In this document: positions 62,331 through 64,000 of the stretch, piece by piece
Numbering within the stretch: the stretch's first letter is position 1
Layout of the letters: each line of letters opens with the position of its first letter
NCBI RefSeq assembly: GCF_963674565.1
Contig: NZ_OY771430.1
Location: 2,232,001 to 2,296,000 of the forward strand
DNA: 64,000 nucleotides
Source: an uncultured Carboxylicivirga sp.
GTDB taxonomy: Bacteria; Bacteroidota; Bacteroidia; Bacteroidales; Marinilabiliaceae
Direction of reading: 5' to 3'
Position numbers and translations under genes: made by a program
The notes under the pieces: model-generated
What the model saw: only the letters and a program-made list of their open reading frames with translations
What the model was told of the DNA's origin: nothing
Databases searched by the model: none

Positions 62331-64000
62331 TTATTTGGTTTTAAAATATGAAATTGTTGATTGCAGCTCTTCTGCTTCGCGTGCAAACTGATCCGTTAAC
62401 TGAGAAATACCTTCGGCTGCATGAGAGTTACCCTGCGTAACCTTATCCAACTCCATCAATGCGTTATTAATTTGTTCAGATCCTCTATCCATTTCACTTG
62501 AAGCAGCACTTATTTCAAGGGTCAAAGAAGCTGATTTTTGTATCTGAGGCACTAACTCATTAAAAATGGCTTGTGCTTTCTCTGCAATTTCAACAGAAGA
62601 ACCTGATAAATCACCAATATCCAATGCCGCCTCTCTGCTTCTTTCAGCTAATTTTTTCACTTCAGAAGCCACTACAGCAAAACCTTTACCTTGCTCACCT
62701 GCCCTGGCAGCTTCAATTGCGGCATTCAGTGATAACAAATTAGTTTGTCTCGAAATATCTTCTATTATTTTAATCTTCTCAGAAATGTCAATAATTGCCT
62801 TTACTGCATCGTTTAAGATATTCCCTCCTTTTTGTGCTTCCTCTGACAGCTGATGTGCAATTTCTTCAGCCTGCTTCGAATTAAAGGCATTCTGTTCAAT
62901 ATTAGAACTCATCTCTTCCATCGAAGCAGAAAGTTCTTCAGTAGATGATGCCTGTTCCTGAGCACTCTCTGATAGTTGCATAGCAGATGAATTCAATTGT
63001 TCACCACCTGATGCAACAAGATTTACAGAACTACTTACCTTTACAATGACTTCTGAAAGTTTGATTTTCATCAATTCAAATGCGTTACCCAGCTCGCCAA
63101 TCTCGTCAACACGATTTAATACCCTGTTATCTAATTTCTGATTTAATTGACCATCCGCCAAATTCCTGGCTACTCCTGTAATATTAACAATTGGTTTCGA
63201 GATACTTTTTGCCAGAAAGCTTACAATAAATAAAGTAATACCTAAAAACAATAATCCAAAAACCATGGTATTATATCGAATTGGATCGAGGATATCAATT
63301 AACTCATTCGTAGGAGCTACAGCAATAATCTTATAATCAGTTGAACCAACTTTTCTAAAAGCTACTTCTTTGTTGGTACCATTAATATTTTGATCACTAA
63401 TAACACCAGATTCTGACTCACTTAAAACAGCTTTTACAATACTTTCTGGTAAAAACTCATTAATGGATGAATTCACCTCTTCTGTATGTTGAGCCATAAC
63501 CACTTTGCCATTGCTATCAATCATCCAAAGATCGCTGTTGGCAGTTAATTTCCTATTCTGGAATTCCTTTACAAGAATTTCAGGATTAAGTCCGACACCT
63601 GCAGTACCAACAGGATTGGATCCATCTCCCATTAATACATTTATAAATAACAAAGTCTGATCTAACTCCTGGTTATAATCGAAATTCAAAGCTACCTTTT
63701 CTTTATTGCCAATAAAACCAAAGAACCAACTATCATCTGGATCTTCTTTTGAAACAACATCCAATAGTTTATAATCTTCCTGCCAATAATGATAGGTAAT
63801 ATTACTTACTGCAAATACCGTAAAATATTCATATTTCTTTTGCAAATCATCCAAACGTTTCAATGCAAGATCTTTCAAATCATCATCTGATTCATTGTTG
63901 ATAAACCATTTGTTTATCGTTGGATCTTCAGCTAATATGGTGGAAGTTTCAAGTGCCTTTTCAAGCATCGATTGGACTGTACTTTGTGAAGCTTCAACAA
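62331..64000 (-). CDS. Methyl-accepting chemotaxis protein with Cache-type sensor (N-terminus beyond window)
   Basis: The frame is open to the window edge, so about 556 residues are seen and the first membrane helix is missing. The visible part begins in the periplasmic domain (TILAEDPTINKWF, then a dCache-like sensor to about residue 230 with DPDDSWFF, TAGVGLNPEI, DLWMIDSNGKVV and FRKVGSTDYKIIAVAP). A membrane helix (about 243-265) leads to HAMP and the signalling domain with TNLLSLNAAIEAARAGEQGKGFAVVASEVKKLAERS. Cache domains bind small metabolites such as amino acids or carboxylates. The first in-frame ATG at 63968 is internal and not the start. The ligand cannot be predicted. Confidence 0.9.
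   Translation of the reverse strand, partial: VEASQSTVQSMLEKALETSTILAEDPTINKWFINNESDDDLKDLALKRLDDLQKKYEYFTVFAVSNITYHYWQEDYKLLDVVSKEDPDDSWFFGFIGNKEKVALNFDYNQELDQTLLFINVLMGDGSNPVGTAGVGLNPEILVKEFQNRKLTANSDLWMIDSNGKVVMAQHTEEVNSSINEFLPESIVKAVLSESESGVISDQNINGTNKEVAFRKVGSTDYKIIAVAPTNELIDILDPIRYNTMVFGLLFLGITLFIVSFLAKSISKPIVNITGVARNLADGQLNQKLDNRVLNRVDEIGELGNAFELMKIKLSEVIVKVSSSVNLVASGGEQLNSSAMQLSESAQEQASSTEELSASMEEMSSNIEQNAFNSKQAEEIAHQLSEEAQKGGNILNDAVKAIIDISEKIKIIEDISRQTNLLSLNAAIEAARAGEQGKGFAVVASEVKKLAERSREAALDIGDLSGSSVEIAEKAQAIFNELVPQIQKSASLTLEISAASSEMDRGSEQINNALMELDKVTQGNSHAAEGISQLTDQFAREAEELQSTISYFKTK

Overview
This AT-rich window looks like chromosome from a Bacteroidota bacterium, probably an anaerobic or facultative marine or sediment member of Bacteroidia near Marinilabiliales; the order is inference. 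The grounds are three proteins with type IX secretion (T9SS) C-terminal sorting domains, a PorV/PorQ-like barrel, a FISUMP-domain lipoprotein, autotransporter-type beta repeats on a T9SS protein, few Shine-Dalgarno sequences, and promoters of the TTTG-N19-21-TAnnTTTG type. No rRNA, tRNA, CRISPR array, insertion sequence or prophage was recognised.

1-7.6 kb (minus): a tight operon. A 1469-residue fusion (AMP-ligase, class III aminotransferase, acyl-ACP-reductase-like domain) is followed by a BtaA/DUF3419 aminocarboxypropyl transferase, a tandem-GNAT protein, a 55-residue membrane protein and a divergent phosphatidylserine-decarboxylase-family protein cut by the window edge. Together these look like a route to an amino-lipid made from a fatty acid, and this is the best candidate for an undescribed system. 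7.7-17.2 kb: a DUF4405 membrane protein, a PhoA-type alkaline phosphatase, an orphan ExbD, a subtilisin overlapping a PorV-like gene, a five-haem T9SS cytochrome, and two small genes, one Nif11-like.

17.3-30.6 kb: a SWIM/SNF2 helicase, a one-domain DEAD-like protein joined to YchJ, DUF493, a GH13 lipoprotein with a LacI-type operator upstream, MaoC, an aminotransferase, DUF423, a beta-barrel and a FISUMP lipoprotein. 30.6-33.8 kb: a five-gene operon of mostly unknown proteins, headed by an ordered repeat-palindrome-repeat control region.

34-44.5 kb (plus): a DUF2339 membrane protein, an LplT-like transporter with an Aas-like acyltransferase/ACP/ligase (lysophospholipid repair), PrsW, ArfB, an ABC-F ATPase with one dead ATP site, and CorA. 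44.5-64 kb: a very large T9SS pectate-lyase-like protein, PanE-like reductase, aldo/keto reductase, an orphan histidine kinase, a metallophosphoesterase, a signalling cluster (HisKA_3 kinase, NarL regulator, receiver-only protein, chemoreceptor), an S41 peptidase, a Pif1-like helicase, an MDP-1 phosphatase, and a second chemoreceptor whose N-terminus lies beyond the window.

Several open frames begin at TTG or GTG codons lying in or near promoter elements; for those the next in-frame ATG was taken as the start and this is stated in the entry.
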